From the NCBI RefSeq assembly GCF_017873245.1, contig NZ_JAGGJY010000009.1, positions 1-64,000 of the forward strand: a DNA stretch of 64,000 nucleotides, in the 5' to 3' direction. The DNA comes from Clostridium tertium (GTDB lineage: Bacteria; Bacillota; Clostridia; Clostridiales; Clostridiaceae). The notes beneath the pieces are model-generated. The model did not search any database. It saw only the letters and a program-made list of their open reading frames with translations, and was not told the DNA's origin. How positions within the stretch are numbered: the first letter of the stretch is position 1; every line of letters starts with the position of its first letter. This document shows, in pieces, positions 25,179-34,846 of the stretch. Both the position numbers and the translations under genes were made by a program.

Positions 25179-27695
25179 CTACTCCACAGTAATTTCGTCA
25201 ACAAACATAAACGCTGGCCCTTCACCTGCCATAATGCTCCAACTAGGACATACTTCTTCATTCTTAGCAAAGATTCTTATATACCTAATCTTTATATCGA
25301 TATTAAAAATTGAACTTATATTATCTACAGCAACTTCTTTTCTTGGTATTGAATTTCTATAATAAATTCTTTCAATATCATTAAATTCTTTTCCATCAAC
25401 TGAATACTTAAAATCTACAAATCTAGGATAATAAATCCATGCTCTAGTATCTTGTAAAAAACCTACAGTTATTTTGCTTATGTTTCTTTCTTCTCCTAAA
25501 TCTATAATTACATCCAAATCATCATGGTATCCAAGCCAACGTCCATCTGTATAATCATTACTTCCCTTTTCCCCATCTATTAAATCATAAACACCATTTT
25601 TATTATATTTTTCTATTTCTACTGGATTTGTAAATGTCTTTATATCCTTAATCCCTAATGATTTATATAGACTACCTTCTTCTACTTCACTTTCTTTAAA
25701 GCCATCCCTAAAAGCCCTTGCTTTAATTGTTGTACTCTCCTCTATTACTATTGGCTCTGTATATAATAATGATTGAATATTTGGCTCACTTCCATCTAAT
25801 GTATATCTAATTTCACCAGTTTTATTTGGATTATATATATCAACTTTTTTATTAATTGGTTCCTTTAACACAATATTTTTAGGTGAAATTTCAGGTTTTA
25901 GTGCTCTTGGCATTATTTTAGACTTACTTTTTATTCTTTGATATTTTGGAATATAGTTATCAACTTCATCTGAATTTTTCAAATAATCCTTAGTAAAGAT
26001 TTCTTCATTTATTATTCTTTCATCCTTAGAAATTAATAAAGATATCTCATTTTCTTCTGAAACAATAAACAATTCAGAATTCTCTAATTTAGAATTTCCA
26101 TTTAATATAAACTCTCCCTTAGATAAATGTAAAGAGTACTCAAAACCATTGTGCATACACACTAATTCTTTTTTATATACATTCTTCACTACAGGAATTC
26201 TATTAAAGTACAATGCAAATTTTTTCTGATTATCTTTGTAGCAATTTTCTTTCAATGTATTATCTTTATATCTATTTTCCTTAAATACATTTTCTTTGTA
26301 TCTATTTTCTTCAAATATATTTTCCTTAAATACAATTTCTGAATCTTTGCATATTATATTTATTGTTGAACCTTCACTTGTTTCCCAAATTACTTCATAT
26401 GAAAATTCATCTATTATTGAAAACTTTGGTTCTTCTCCAATTATTTTATTTATATCATTATTGCTATCTATTTTTACTAAATCTATTGATGCTCTTAAAT
26501 TTTTATCGCTCCAATAATGAGCATTTAATATAGGAAGTGAATCAAAAATACTCTCATTGTCTTCCAAAGTACTTTCATAATATCTTGACTTATAATTTTC
26601 ATTAAATAAATGCAAGTCTCTTATAGAAAGACTATTTTTTTCCCAAAGAAAACTTATTCTATAAAATCTACTATTATACCACGCTGTTCTTAAATCATCT
26701 TTATTCCAGTCCTTAGATATTGTGATAGTAGTAGGTGGTGTAACTAAGTATTTTTTCTTAAACCATTTTCCTGATTCTTTTAAAGTTTCAACTCTTACTT
26801 TTTTCTCTTTTGCAAGCTTTGCTATATATGGAATTTGGAGTTCATATCCTTTTTTCATTGTATTCCATAAAAAAGTATTTTCTTGTCCTGTTTGTATATA
26901 TGAAAATCCTAAAACTGGTTCATTTATATATCTATCAAATAACCATTCAATCCACTCTTTAGTTTGTCCTATTACGCAAGCTGGCTCCATAGTATAAACA
27001 CCATTTATAGATTTTCTTAATCCATCTTCAAAAGCATAAATTGAATCAGGTCCGAGCATTCTAAATATTGGTAAATCCAATTGCATCTCCTTACTTTGAG
27101 ATGGTATATATTCATTTAATTTACTTGGATAATATCCTTGGTTATAATATCCTCCCCAAAGTGTAAATCCATCTGTACCAATTTGATCTCTGCATAAAGC
27201 AGCGGCTTCAACATTATATTTTTCTTTAAAATACGTTAAAGTTATAATATCCATTACCCAAGACCCTACTGATTTGGGATAATACCCAAAAATTGATTTG
27301 AAATCTTCCATATATACATCTACCATTTTTAATCTATCTTCTTTTGAATATCCTAATGAATATCCTATATTTACATGATCATCTACTGGAGTCTTTCCCT
27401 TCCATTTAACTCCTGCTTTTTCTGCTAGTTGCTTATCAATTTCCCACCAAACACCAACTTCGTCATATTCATCAATACTTTCTTTTATCAAATCACTAAA
27501 CCTTTTATCTATTAATGCATCATATTTTAGTGCATATGTTGCTGGCAATCCGTATTGCTTCAAAATTTCTAATTGATATATTATTGTTTTAAAATCATCT
27601 TCAACAAACTCTCCACTTGGATATACCGTCTTTCTTATAAAGTTATATATATTTACTATTGTTGGTGTCTTTAATTTTTTACTTGTTAAACTCAT
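25179..27695 (-). CDS. Large putative glycan-active protein with DUF3863/DUF3864-like, CHB_HEX_C and F5/8C domains
   Basis: This 838-residue protein lacks a signal peptide. The first 320 residues resemble a catalytic barrel of the type annotated DUF3863 (VGVWWEIDKQLAEKAGVKW, HVNIGYSLGY, GSWVMDI, AALCRDQIGTDGFTLWGG), with conserved Asp, Glu and Trp. A middle beta-rich part carries a 33-residue KENxY repeat. Then come a chitobiase/hexosaminidase C-terminal-like module (RYTLDGSEPNIQSLLYTEP) and a discoidin/F5-8C module to the end. No enzymatic function is established that I know of. Set between GH38 and GH20, it is a strong candidate for a new N-glycan-processing glycosidase. The ribosome site is weak. 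Confidence 0.65.
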   Translation of the reverse strand: MSLTSKKLKTPTIVNIYNFIRKTVYPSGEFVEDDFKTIIYQLEILKQYGLPATYALKYDALIDKRFSDLIKESIDEYDEVGVWWEIDKQLAEKAGVKWKGKTPVDDHVNIGYSLGYSKEDRLKMVDVYMEDFKSIFGYYPKSVGSWVMDIITLTYFKEKYNVEAAALCRDQIGTDGFTLWGGYYNQGYYPSKLNEYIPSQSKEMQLDLPIFRMLGPDSIYAFEDGLRKSINGVYTMEPACVIGQTKEWIEWLFDRYINEPVLGFSYIQTGQENTFLWNTMKKGYELQIPYIAKLAKEKKVRVETLKESGKWFKKKYLVTPPTTITISKDWNKDDLRTAWYNSRFYRISFLWEKNSLSIRDLHLFNENYKSRYYESTLEDNESIFDSLPILNAHYWSDKNLRASIDLVKIDSNNDINKIIGEEPKFSIIDEFSYEVIWETSEGSTINIICKDSEIVFKENIFEENRYKENVFKENRYKDNTLKENCYKDNQKKFALYFNRIPVVKNVYKKELVCMHNGFEYSLHLSKGEFILNGNSKLENSELFIVSEENEISLLISKDERIINEEIFTKDYLKNSDEVDNYIPKYQRIKSKSKIMPRALKPEISPKNIVLKEPINKKVDIYNPNKTGEIRYTLDGSEPNIQSLLYTEPIVIEESTTIKARAFRDGFKESEVEEGSLYKSLGIKDIKTFTNPVEIEKYNKNGVYDLIDGEKGSNDYTDGRWLGYHDDLDVIIDLGEERNISKITVGFLQDTRAWIYYPRFVDFKYSVDGKEFNDIERIYYRNSIPRKEVAVDNISSIFNIDIKIRYIRIFAKNEEVCPSWSIMAGEGPAFMFVDEITVE
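26229..26327 (-). repeat. In-frame 15-bp tandem repeat in the 838-residue protein
   Basis: About 6.6 copies of a degenerate 5-residue unit (KENIF, EENRY, KENVF, KENRY, KDNTL, KENCY, KDN) in 99 bp, i.e. a 15-bp period with a stronger 30-bp period. Copy-number change would keep the frame. Confidence 0.8.
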
Positions 27696-27856
27696 ACTTA
27701 ATACTTTTTCACTAGATAGAATATATTAAACTCTATACTACTGATTACTTTCTCCTTATTTTTATAAGTAATGTTAAATATTAAAGGTAATAAAATATCT
27801 TAATTTTATAAAAATCATGATATAATATTACCTCAATTATTTTGAATTTATTTAAA

Positions 27857-30800
27857 TTATCTCAACCTAACTTTTAATGTCTTTATTTCAAAAGGCTTTA
27901 TTATAAAGTTAATACTATTTCCATTTATATTTACACTTGATAGATCATCTTCTAATAAGTTACACTCAACAGCACTTTCTATATTTTTAAAGAAACTTAA
28001 ATCTACATTTGTTCTCTTGTTATGGAATTCATATAGTCTAATTATTAAATCATCACTATCTTCGGCCTTCTTTATAACTTCAATCATAACATTATCTTTA
28101 TTTACACTAGCCAAGCTTAATTTATTATCTAAAATTCCTTTATTTTCTTCACAAACTTTTGTAAATAAAGGTGTATTTAATTGATAAGCTTGATTAACTA
28201 TTTTTGCTTCTTTCCATGTTCCAGTATGAGGATATATTGAATATGTGAAGAAATGCTCTTCCTTATCTGCATCTGGGTTTGGATCACATGTTGATTTTAA
28301 TAATGTCAATCTCATGTTTCCGTCTTTTATGTCATGGCCATATTTAGAATCATTTAATAATGAAACTCCAAAATCACCTTCTGATAAATCAGCCCATTTA
28401 TGACCACAAACTTCAAATGCTGCAACATCCCAAGATGTATTGTTATGTGTTGGTCTAGTTACATTTCCATATTGAATTTCGTAAGTAGCTTCCTTAGCAT
28501 TAATTTCTACTGGGAAAGCTGCCTTAACTAATACATCTTTTTCTTTCCAATCTGCAAAGGTTTCAAAATCTATTCTTTCGATATCATTATAAATATGAAT
28601 CTTTTGAATTATCTTTGATTCTAAGAATTTTCTTTCTACCTTTAATGTGCTTCTTACTGGTCCTTGTTCTATAACTTCAATATTTTGAACATCATTTATT
28701 TTCCACATTTTTTCTTTATAATATATATCTATATCCCAGTTATCAAAGCACATTGGCTTATCTTCAAAAGCTTGAAGTTCATTACCTATTGCTCCATCTT
28801 TTAATATTTCTCTATTTACTTCTTTATTTATAAATGATGTAATTTGTCCTTGATTATCAAATATAATCTTGAAAAATTTATTTTCCGCTTCTTCTTTCGA
28901 AAGCTTAACTAATTCATTTGTTTCTTTAGTTGCTTCTACAATTCTAAATGATTTATATCCATTTGCAGGAATCGCCTTTGCAAAAAATATTGCTTTATTT
29001 CCATCTATTTTTTGACACACAATCTCTAAATCATCTTCATCAATTACTGCTGGATTTTTTATATCTTTTGGAATTTCAAATGTTGCAATATCATTTCTCT
29101 CAAAACCTAAAGTATTAGAAACTACTACACTTCTCTCCTCAAGATTTATTTCTGAAAGTATATTATCCATGCTATTTTCTATTAAATTATCTACATTTTC
29201 TAATAACTCCTTATACTCAACTTGTGTAACATCATAAACTTCTTTAATAGATGATCCTGGAATAATATCATGGAATTGATTTAGAAGCACTTTTTCCCAT
29301 GAATTATTAATATTTTCTTTAGGATATTCATTACCTAATAGCATTGATAGAGAATTAAGCTTTTCTGCTGCTGTATATAAATTTTCACATTTTCTATTAT
29401 CTCTTTTATTTCTCGCCATTGAAGTATAAGTACCTCTATGGTATTCAAGATATAATTCTCCAACCCATTTTTTTAACTCTTTATTTCCTGATACTTTTTC
29501 TTCTAATCTTTTAAAATAATCTAAGGATGTTCCCATTTTAACTCTTGGAGCACCTGGTATCCCCTTTGCTAATCTTCTACCATTTTCAAGCATTTCGATA
29601 GTAGCACCACCACCACCATCTCCCCATCCAAAGGAAACTAGTACATCGTTATTTATATTCTTATTTTGATATCTTCTCCACGATCCCATTATTGCATCTG
29701 GCTGAATATGTCCATTATATGTTGTGAAGTGAGATTCTCTATCTTGTCCTGGACCTGTAGTTGTTATAAAATGCGTTAGTACTTCACTTCCATCTATACC
29801 CCTCCACATAAATGTGTCATTTGGAATTTTATTAAATTGATTCCATGCTATTTTAGTTGTCATGAAATAATCTATATTTGATTTCTTAAGTATTTGAGGT
29901 AATGCTGCTGAATAACCAAAAACATCTGGTAACCATAATATTTTATTATCTACGTTGAATTCTTCTTTAAAAAATCTTTTACCATGAAGTATTTGTCTTA
30001 CTAGTGACTCTCCTGATGTAACATTACAATCTGCTTCAAGCCACATAGATCCTTCTGGCTCCCAAACTCCTTCTTTAATTTTTTCCTTTACTTTTTCATA
30101 TATTTTAGGATGATCTTCCTTTAACATCTTATAAAGCTGTGGTTGAGATGACATAAATATATACTCTGGATACTCTTCCATTAGTTTCAATACTGTTGAA
30201 AAGCTCCTAGCAACTTTTTCTCTTGTTTGTGCAACAGTCCAAAGCCAAGCTACATCTATATGAGTATGTCCTACACAAGTTGCAATTACATCTTCATGTC
30301 CACATAATTCTCCATAAAACTTTTCATTTAAGAAGTTATTTGCTTCCTTAATACTTTCATCATATTCTTTTGATTTAGGTCTTCTTAAATCAATTAAATT
30401 GATAGCCTCATTTAAAACAGTTATCATATCTATTCTATTTTTATTTTCTTTATCTAACTCTTTGCATACATCAACAGGGACTTTTAGATTCCAATATAAC
30501 TCTCTAGAATCCATATCTACTTCTACTAACTTTCCATATAATGTAGCTTTTTTATCAGCAAGCATTCCTGCATATGCATGTAAATCTATATCATACTTTG
30601 TGCCTGCAACTGCATTATGCGTTAAAATTACCTCTCTATGATTTATATCTAACCCTTGAATTTCTTCTCCATTAACATATAAGATAAATTGAGGATTTGT
30701 AGCATCCCATCCTTCATCAAAAGTATGAAAGTTAAGGGCTATTACTTTCCCTTCAAAGTTATTTGGAACTTCTACAGAGCACTTAAACCATCCATGACAA

Positions 30801-30988
30801 TCTTTGCCTCCCCATAAATCTCCACTTTTAAACTCTCTCCATCGCTCTTTTGGAGCATCCTTTATTAAATCTATGTTATGATAATTTCCATCGATATACA
30901 TATAATTTTCAAGGCTTATTTCATTTCTATATACATTTTTAGCAATTTCATTACAAGTCTTTTCAATTCTTTCTAATAAATAAAACAT
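27857..30988 (-). CDS. GH38 alpha-mannosidase
   Basis: This 1043-residue zinc alpha-mannosidase of family GH38 removes alpha-linked mannose from high-mannose oligosaccharides. The metal-binding GHTHIDVAWLW has H241, H243 and D245; the nucleophile D355 lies in WLPDVFGYS. Further family blocks are GSMWLEADCN, WGDGGGGAT and LNQFHDIIPGSS, the last carrying a metal-binding His. The N-terminal 220 residues form the usual accessory beta domain and the C-terminal half the beta-sandwich. No signal peptide is present. It lies 85 bp after an Lpl-type permease, so import and trimming are genetically linked. Linkage specificity (alpha-1,2/1,3/1,6) is not readable. Confidence 0.93.
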   Translation of the reverse strand: MFYLLERIEKTCNEIAKNVYRNEISLENYMYIDGNYHNIDLIKDAPKERWREFKSGDLWGGKDCHGWFKCSVEVPNNFEGKVIALNFHTFDEGWDATNPQFILYVNGEEIQGLDINHREVILTHNAVAGTKYDIDLHAYAGMLADKKATLYGKLVEVDMDSRELYWNLKVPVDVCKELDKENKNRIDMITVLNEAINLIDLRRPKSKEYDESIKEANNFLNEKFYGELCGHEDVIATCVGHTHIDVAWLWTVAQTREKVARSFSTVLKLMEEYPEYIFMSSQPQLYKMLKEDHPKIYEKVKEKIKEGVWEPEGSMWLEADCNVTSGESLVRQILHGKRFFKEEFNVDNKILWLPDVFGYSAALPQILKKSNIDYFMTTKIAWNQFNKIPNDTFMWRGIDGSEVLTHFITTTGPGQDRESHFTTYNGHIQPDAIMGSWRRYQNKNINNDVLVSFGWGDGGGGATIEMLENGRRLAKGIPGAPRVKMGTSLDYFKRLEEKVSGNKELKKWVGELYLEYHRGTYTSMARNKRDNRKCENLYTAAEKLNSLSMLLGNEYPKENINNSWEKVLLNQFHDIIPGSSIKEVYDVTQVEYKELLENVDNLIENSMDNILSEINLEERSVVVSNTLGFERNDIATFEIPKDIKNPAVIDEDDLEIVCQKIDGNKAIFFAKAIPANGYKSFRIVEATKETNELVKLSKEEAENKFFKIIFDNQGQITSFINKEVNREILKDGAIGNELQAFEDKPMCFDNWDIDIYYKEKMWKINDVQNIEVIEQGPVRSTLKVERKFLESKIIQKIHIYNDIERIDFETFADWKEKDVLVKAAFPVEINAKEATYEIQYGNVTRPTHNNTSWDVAAFEVCGHKWADLSEGDFGVSLLNDSKYGHDIKDGNMRLTLLKSTCDPNPDADKEEHFFTYSIYPHTGTWKEAKIVNQAYQLNTPLFTKVCEENKGILDNKLSLASVNKDNVMIEVIKKAEDSDDLIIRLYEFHNKRTNVDLSFFKNIESAVECNLLEDDLSSVNINGNSINFIIKPFEIKTLKVRLR

Positions 30989-31073
30989 AACTTTTCTCCT
31001 ATGAATATTAAATATTTTAACTTACACTTTTATTACTATATTATTAACTTTACAACCCAATCATTCATTAAAT

Positions 31074-32036
31074 TTACTCCTTTACTGCTCCAACCGTTAA
31101 TCCACTAACAAAATATTTTTGGAAAAATGGATAAGCAAAAATAATTGGTAAAGTAGTTATAACAACTATTGCCATCTTTACTGTTTCTTTTGGCATTTTT
31201 GATACTGCTTCAGTTGCATTTAAACCAATAGATTGAGAATTATTCACCAGAAACTCTATTGATGTTTCTAACTTTATAAGTAAATATTGCAATGGTATTA
31301 AACTATTTTTATCTATATATAGCATTGCATTAAACCAATCATTCCAAAATCCTAGTGTTAAAAATAAAGCTATTGTTGCTATTGCTGGAAGTGATATTGG
31401 TAAAACTATTCTTAAGAATAGTAAAAACTCTGAAGCTCCATCTATTTTTGCAGATTCTATAATTGCATCTGGTACAGTAGTTTTAAAGAATGTTCTCAAA
31501 ATTATAATGTGAAATGAACTAACACAAATAGGTAGTATAAGAGCTAATATATTATTTTTAAGTCCTAAAAATCTTGTTACAACTAAATATGATGAAACCA
31601 TACCACCTGAAAATAACATAGGAATAAATATTAACTTAGTAAAAAACTTTCTATATGCAAAATTCTTTCTTGATAACGCATAAGCATAAGTTGTCATTAT
31701 AATTAATCCAAGTATTGTTCCAGTAATTGTGACTACAATAGTTACTCCATAGGCTCTAATTATATTGCTTCCAGATTCAAATATATATTTATATGCTTCT
31801 AGACTCCACTCCTCTGGCCAAAATCTATATCCATTTGCTTGTAAGGAGCTCTCACTAGTCAACGAAATTATTAAAACAAATAGAAATGGTACTATACATA
31901 ATGCTGCTAAGATTCCAAATAATACATTTAAAATCATATTTGTTTTTTTTGAAATTGAGTTAAATTTATTCGAATGATCTTCTGCTTCATTTTGTTCTTT
32001 ATTAGTATCAAAAATATTTTTAAATTTATATGCCAT
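31074..32036 (-). CDS. ABC oligosaccharide permease (LplC/YtcP type)
   Basis: A 320-residue carbohydrate permease with an unusually long charged N-terminus (about 35 residues) before six membrane segments, and an EAA loop ESAKIDGASEFLLFLRIVLP. LplC-type permeases belong to the CUT1 subgroup that uses a separately encoded binding protein, and are often controlled by YesMN-type two-component systems; both are present here. It follows the LplB-like permease by 19 bp and precedes GH38. Confidence 0.9.
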   Translation of the reverse strand: MAYKFKNIFDTNKEQNEAEDHSNKFNSISKKTNMILNVLFGILAALCIVPFLFVLIISLTSESSLQANGYRFWPEEWSLEAYKYIFESGSNIIRAYGVTIVVTITGTILGLIIMTTYAYALSRKNFAYRKFFTKLIFIPMLFSGGMVSSYLVVTRFLGLKNNILALILPICVSSFHIIILRTFFKTTVPDAIIESAKIDGASEFLLFLRIVLPISLPAIATIALFLTLGFWNDWFNAMLYIDKNSLIPLQYLLIKLETSIEFLVNNSQSIGLNATEAVSKMPKETVKMAIVVITTLPIIFAYPFFQKYFVSGLTVGAVKE

Positions 32037-32055
32037 ATTTTACACCGCCTTTACT

Positions 32056-33015
32056 CTAGAAAAATGCATTTTCATTATCTACTTTTCTAACAATTCCATT
32101 AGTAACTAATATCAAAATAAGTCCTACAAAGGATTGATATAATGCAGCTGCTGAACTCATTCCTATATTCCCTAAGTTAGTTAAACCTCTATAAACATAC
32201 GTATCTATAACATTTGTTACTGGATATAAAGCTCCAGAATTTTTTGGGAGTTGATAGAACAATCCAAAATCAGCTCTAAACATTCCTCCTACTGCTGTTA
32301 TAAACATTATTATCAAAACTGGTTTTAATGATGGAATGGTAATATATTTTATTTGTTGCCATTTACTTGCTCCATCTATCATAGATGCTTCATAATATGA
32401 CTTGTCTATTCCACATATAGATGCTAAGTATACAACTGTACCATATCCAACAGCCTTCCATTGACTCATAAATATTATTATTACAATCCAATATTTAGAC
32501 TCAGTGTACCAAGATATTTTTTCTCCACCTAAAGCTGTTATAATTCCATTTACATATCCTTTTTCTGGACTTAAAAATGCAAATAAACAGTAACTTACAA
32601 CAACCCATGATAAAAAGTAAGGTAAGAACATAGAGCTTTGATAAAACTTAGATAATCTTTTATTTAACAGTTCCTTTAATAAAATTGCTAATGTAACAGG
32701 AAGTACTATACCTAAAATTATAAAAACAATATTATATAAAACTGTATTTCTTGTAATTAGCCAAGCATCACTACTATTAAATAGAAATTTGAAATTATCA
32801 AATCCTACCCATTCACTTTTTATTAAACTTTCTATAAATCCACCGCTAATTCTCCAATTTTTAAAAGCAATAATTATACCTATCATAGGCAAATATGCAA
32901 ATACTAAAAACCATAATGTCCCTGGTAATGTTAAAAGTAAAAATTCTCCATTCTCTTTTAGCTTTTTAAATATTGACTTATTTCTCTTTTTATCTAACTT
33001 CTTAACTTTAGACAT
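32056..33015 (-). CDS. ABC oligosaccharide permease (LplB/YteP type)
   Basis: A 319-residue permease with six membrane segments and EAA loop EASMIDGASKWQQIKYITIP. It is first in the operon with LplC, GH38, the 838-residue protein and GH20. A cre-like half site (TGTAAACGTTTCTT at 33033-33046) lies just upstream. No binding-protein or ATPase gene is in the operon; the lipoprotein at 43770-45221 is the likely binding partner and an ATPase from elsewhere is inferred. Confidence 0.9.
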   Translation of the reverse strand: MSKVKKLDKKRNKSIFKKLKENGEFLLLTLPGTLWFLVFAYLPMIGIIIAFKNWRISGGFIESLIKSEWVGFDNFKFLFNSSDAWLITRNTVLYNIVFIILGIVLPVTLAILLKELLNKRLSKFYQSSMFLPYFLSWVVVSYCLFAFLSPEKGYVNGIITALGGEKISWYTESKYWIVIIIFMSQWKAVGYGTVVYLASICGIDKSYYEASMIDGASKWQQIKYITIPSLKPVLIIMFITAVGGMFRADFGLFYQLPKNSGALYPVTNVIDTYVYRGLTNLGNIGMSSAAALYQSFVGLILILVTNGIVRKVDNENAFF

Positions 33016-33322
33016 TGCTCCAACCCCTTTTCTGTAAACGTTTCTTTAACTACTTAAAATATATCATACAAGCCTTTTACCTTTAAAGTTGAAATACTTT
33101 AGATTTAGTGAATAAATTAAAGTTTCTATTTTTCGGCTGAATAAAAATGGAGATATCTCATAACTATAATTTACTAATTTATTTTGAAATTCTTCAAAAT
33201 AAAATCACCTAATAAGAGTAATTAAATCTTATTAAGTGATTTTTGCTTAATTATATGTTATTTAATTTTCGTACAACACAAACTGTTGATTTTAAGACTA
33301 ACTATTCAGCAATCTTCCTCTA
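33016..33322. other. Intergenic promoter region of the permease-GH38 operon
   Basis: No gene is seen. It holds the cre-like half site at 33033-33046 and the terminator of the YesMN operon at 33201-33243. Confidence 0.5.
33201..33243 (-). terminator. Terminator of the YesM-YesN operon
   Basis: A 17-bp stem (AAAATCACCTAATAAGA / TCTTATTAAGTGATTTT) with one mismatch and a 9-base loop, T-rich on both sides. Confidence 0.8.
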
Positions 33323-34843
33323 TTAATAGTTTTTCATTTCTCTTAATGTTGATGGACACACTCCATAATATTTTTTAAACTTTCTATAGAAATAGCTTGT
33401 ATCAATGTACCCAACTGCTTTAGCAATATCATTTATCTTCATATTTGTATTAAGTATTAATTCCTTTGCCTTCATATTTTTCGTCTTATTTAAGTATTCT
33501 GAAAATGAGCTTCCTGTTTCCTTTGAAAAAATTTGCCCCAAATATGAACTATTTATATTATATTGATGAGCTAAAGTTTTTAAGCTTAGCTCTTCATAAT
33601 ATCTGTCATCTACTATATTTACTATTTGTTGGACTACAGGACTATATTTTACTGTACTTTTATACATAGCCTCTATAAGTTCCTCTATTTCTCTAATTAT
33701 AAATGCCTTAACACTTTTTCTAGTACTTTCATTACATAATTCTATGATGGTATTACTTAAACTATCTCTTCCATACTTTTTTTCTAACTTAAATTCATTT
33801 GATATATCATCTATTAATATTATTATTTTTATTGAAAAATCATAAATATTTTTAGGAGTTAGCTCTTTATTTTCTAATATCTCTGATATATATTTTTCTA
33901 AATCTTTATTACTTTTTTCTATAATTAACTTATTAATATAATCTATTTCTTCTTTAAAGTTCATCTTCTTTTCTTTTATATCTCTAATATTTTCTTTATA
34001 TATACATTTATTGGTACCTTCTGTTAATATATACTTTTTTAAGTCATTAGCTACTTTATAGCTTTTTCTTATATCTTTTATATCAAAAACAGTATCTCCT
34101 ATAGACATAAAAATTTCCTTCTTTGATTCTTTAATAATATTTTCCTTAATGCCTTCATAATAATTAATAATTTCATTTCTAGATATATTTTTATCCCAAG
34201 AATTTATTAATATAGCTTGGTCATCATATTTATAAAGAATCTCATACTTATCATTTGTATATCCGTCTACTATATCTTCGATATCTACACGCTCTTCTTC
34301 ATCTTCTTTTTTCATAAGTTTTATATTAGCTACAGTATATATTTTATTATATATATCTATTGATATTGAATCCTTCATATCATAGATAAAATTCTCATCT
34401 AACATTTCTTCTAGGTATTGAATTAATCTTCTATTCTTATCTAAAAGTATATTTTTCTCTTTCTTCTTATAATCTAAACTTCTAACAATACTCTCCATAA
34501 CCTCTTCAAGTTCTTCTTCATTTATAGGCTTTAATATATAACTTTCAACACCATATTTTATTGCCTCTTTTGCATAAGCAAATTCATCATATCCAGTAAG
34601 TATTGTAAATCTTGTTTTTGAATTTATTTTTCTTATTTCACTAATTAGTTCTAATCCTGTTAATTTAGGCATGCTAATATCTGTTACAATAATATCTACT
34701 GCTTTTTCCTTAAATTTATTTAAAGCTTCTTCTCCATTATGTGCTATTTCTCTTACTTTTAACCCGAGGTTTTCCCAATCAATAATATTCATTAGCCCTT
34801 GTGTTATTAATTTTTCGTCATCAACTAACATAACATCATACAT
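33323..34843 (-). CDS. YesN-type response regulator with AraC output domain
   Basis: A 506-residue regulator: receiver domain with D10-E11 (LVDDEK) and phospho-acceptor Asp of VDIIVTDISMPKLTG, a long charged linker (about 130-390) and a C-terminal AraC/XylS double helix-turn-helix (LSLKTLAHQYNINSSYLGQIF and KINDIAKAVGYIDTSYFYRKFKKYYG). It starts 3 bp after the sensor kinase stop. YesMN pairs typically activate sugar ABC and glycosidase operons, so the permease-GH38 operon directly downstream is the obvious target. Confidence 0.92.
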   Translation of the reverse strand: MYDVMLVDDEKLITQGLMNIIDWENLGLKVREIAHNGEEALNKFKEKAVDIIVTDISMPKLTGLELISEIRKINSKTRFTILTGYDEFAYAKEAIKYGVESYILKPINEEELEEVMESIVRSLDYKKKEKNILLDKNRRLIQYLEEMLDENFIYDMKDSISIDIYNKIYTVANIKLMKKEDEEERVDIEDIVDGYTNDKYEILYKYDDQAILINSWDKNISRNEIINYYEGIKENIIKESKKEIFMSIGDTVFDIKDIRKSYKVANDLKKYILTEGTNKCIYKENIRDIKEKKMNFKEEIDYINKLIIEKSNKDLEKYISEILENKELTPKNIYDFSIKIIILIDDISNEFKLEKKYGRDSLSNTIIELCNESTRKSVKAFIIREIEELIEAMYKSTVKYSPVVQQIVNIVDDRYYEELSLKTLAHQYNINSSYLGQIFSKETGSSFSEYLNKTKNMKAKELILNTNMKINDIAKAVGYIDTSYFYRKFKKYYGVCPSTLREMKNY

Positions 34844-34846
34844 AAA

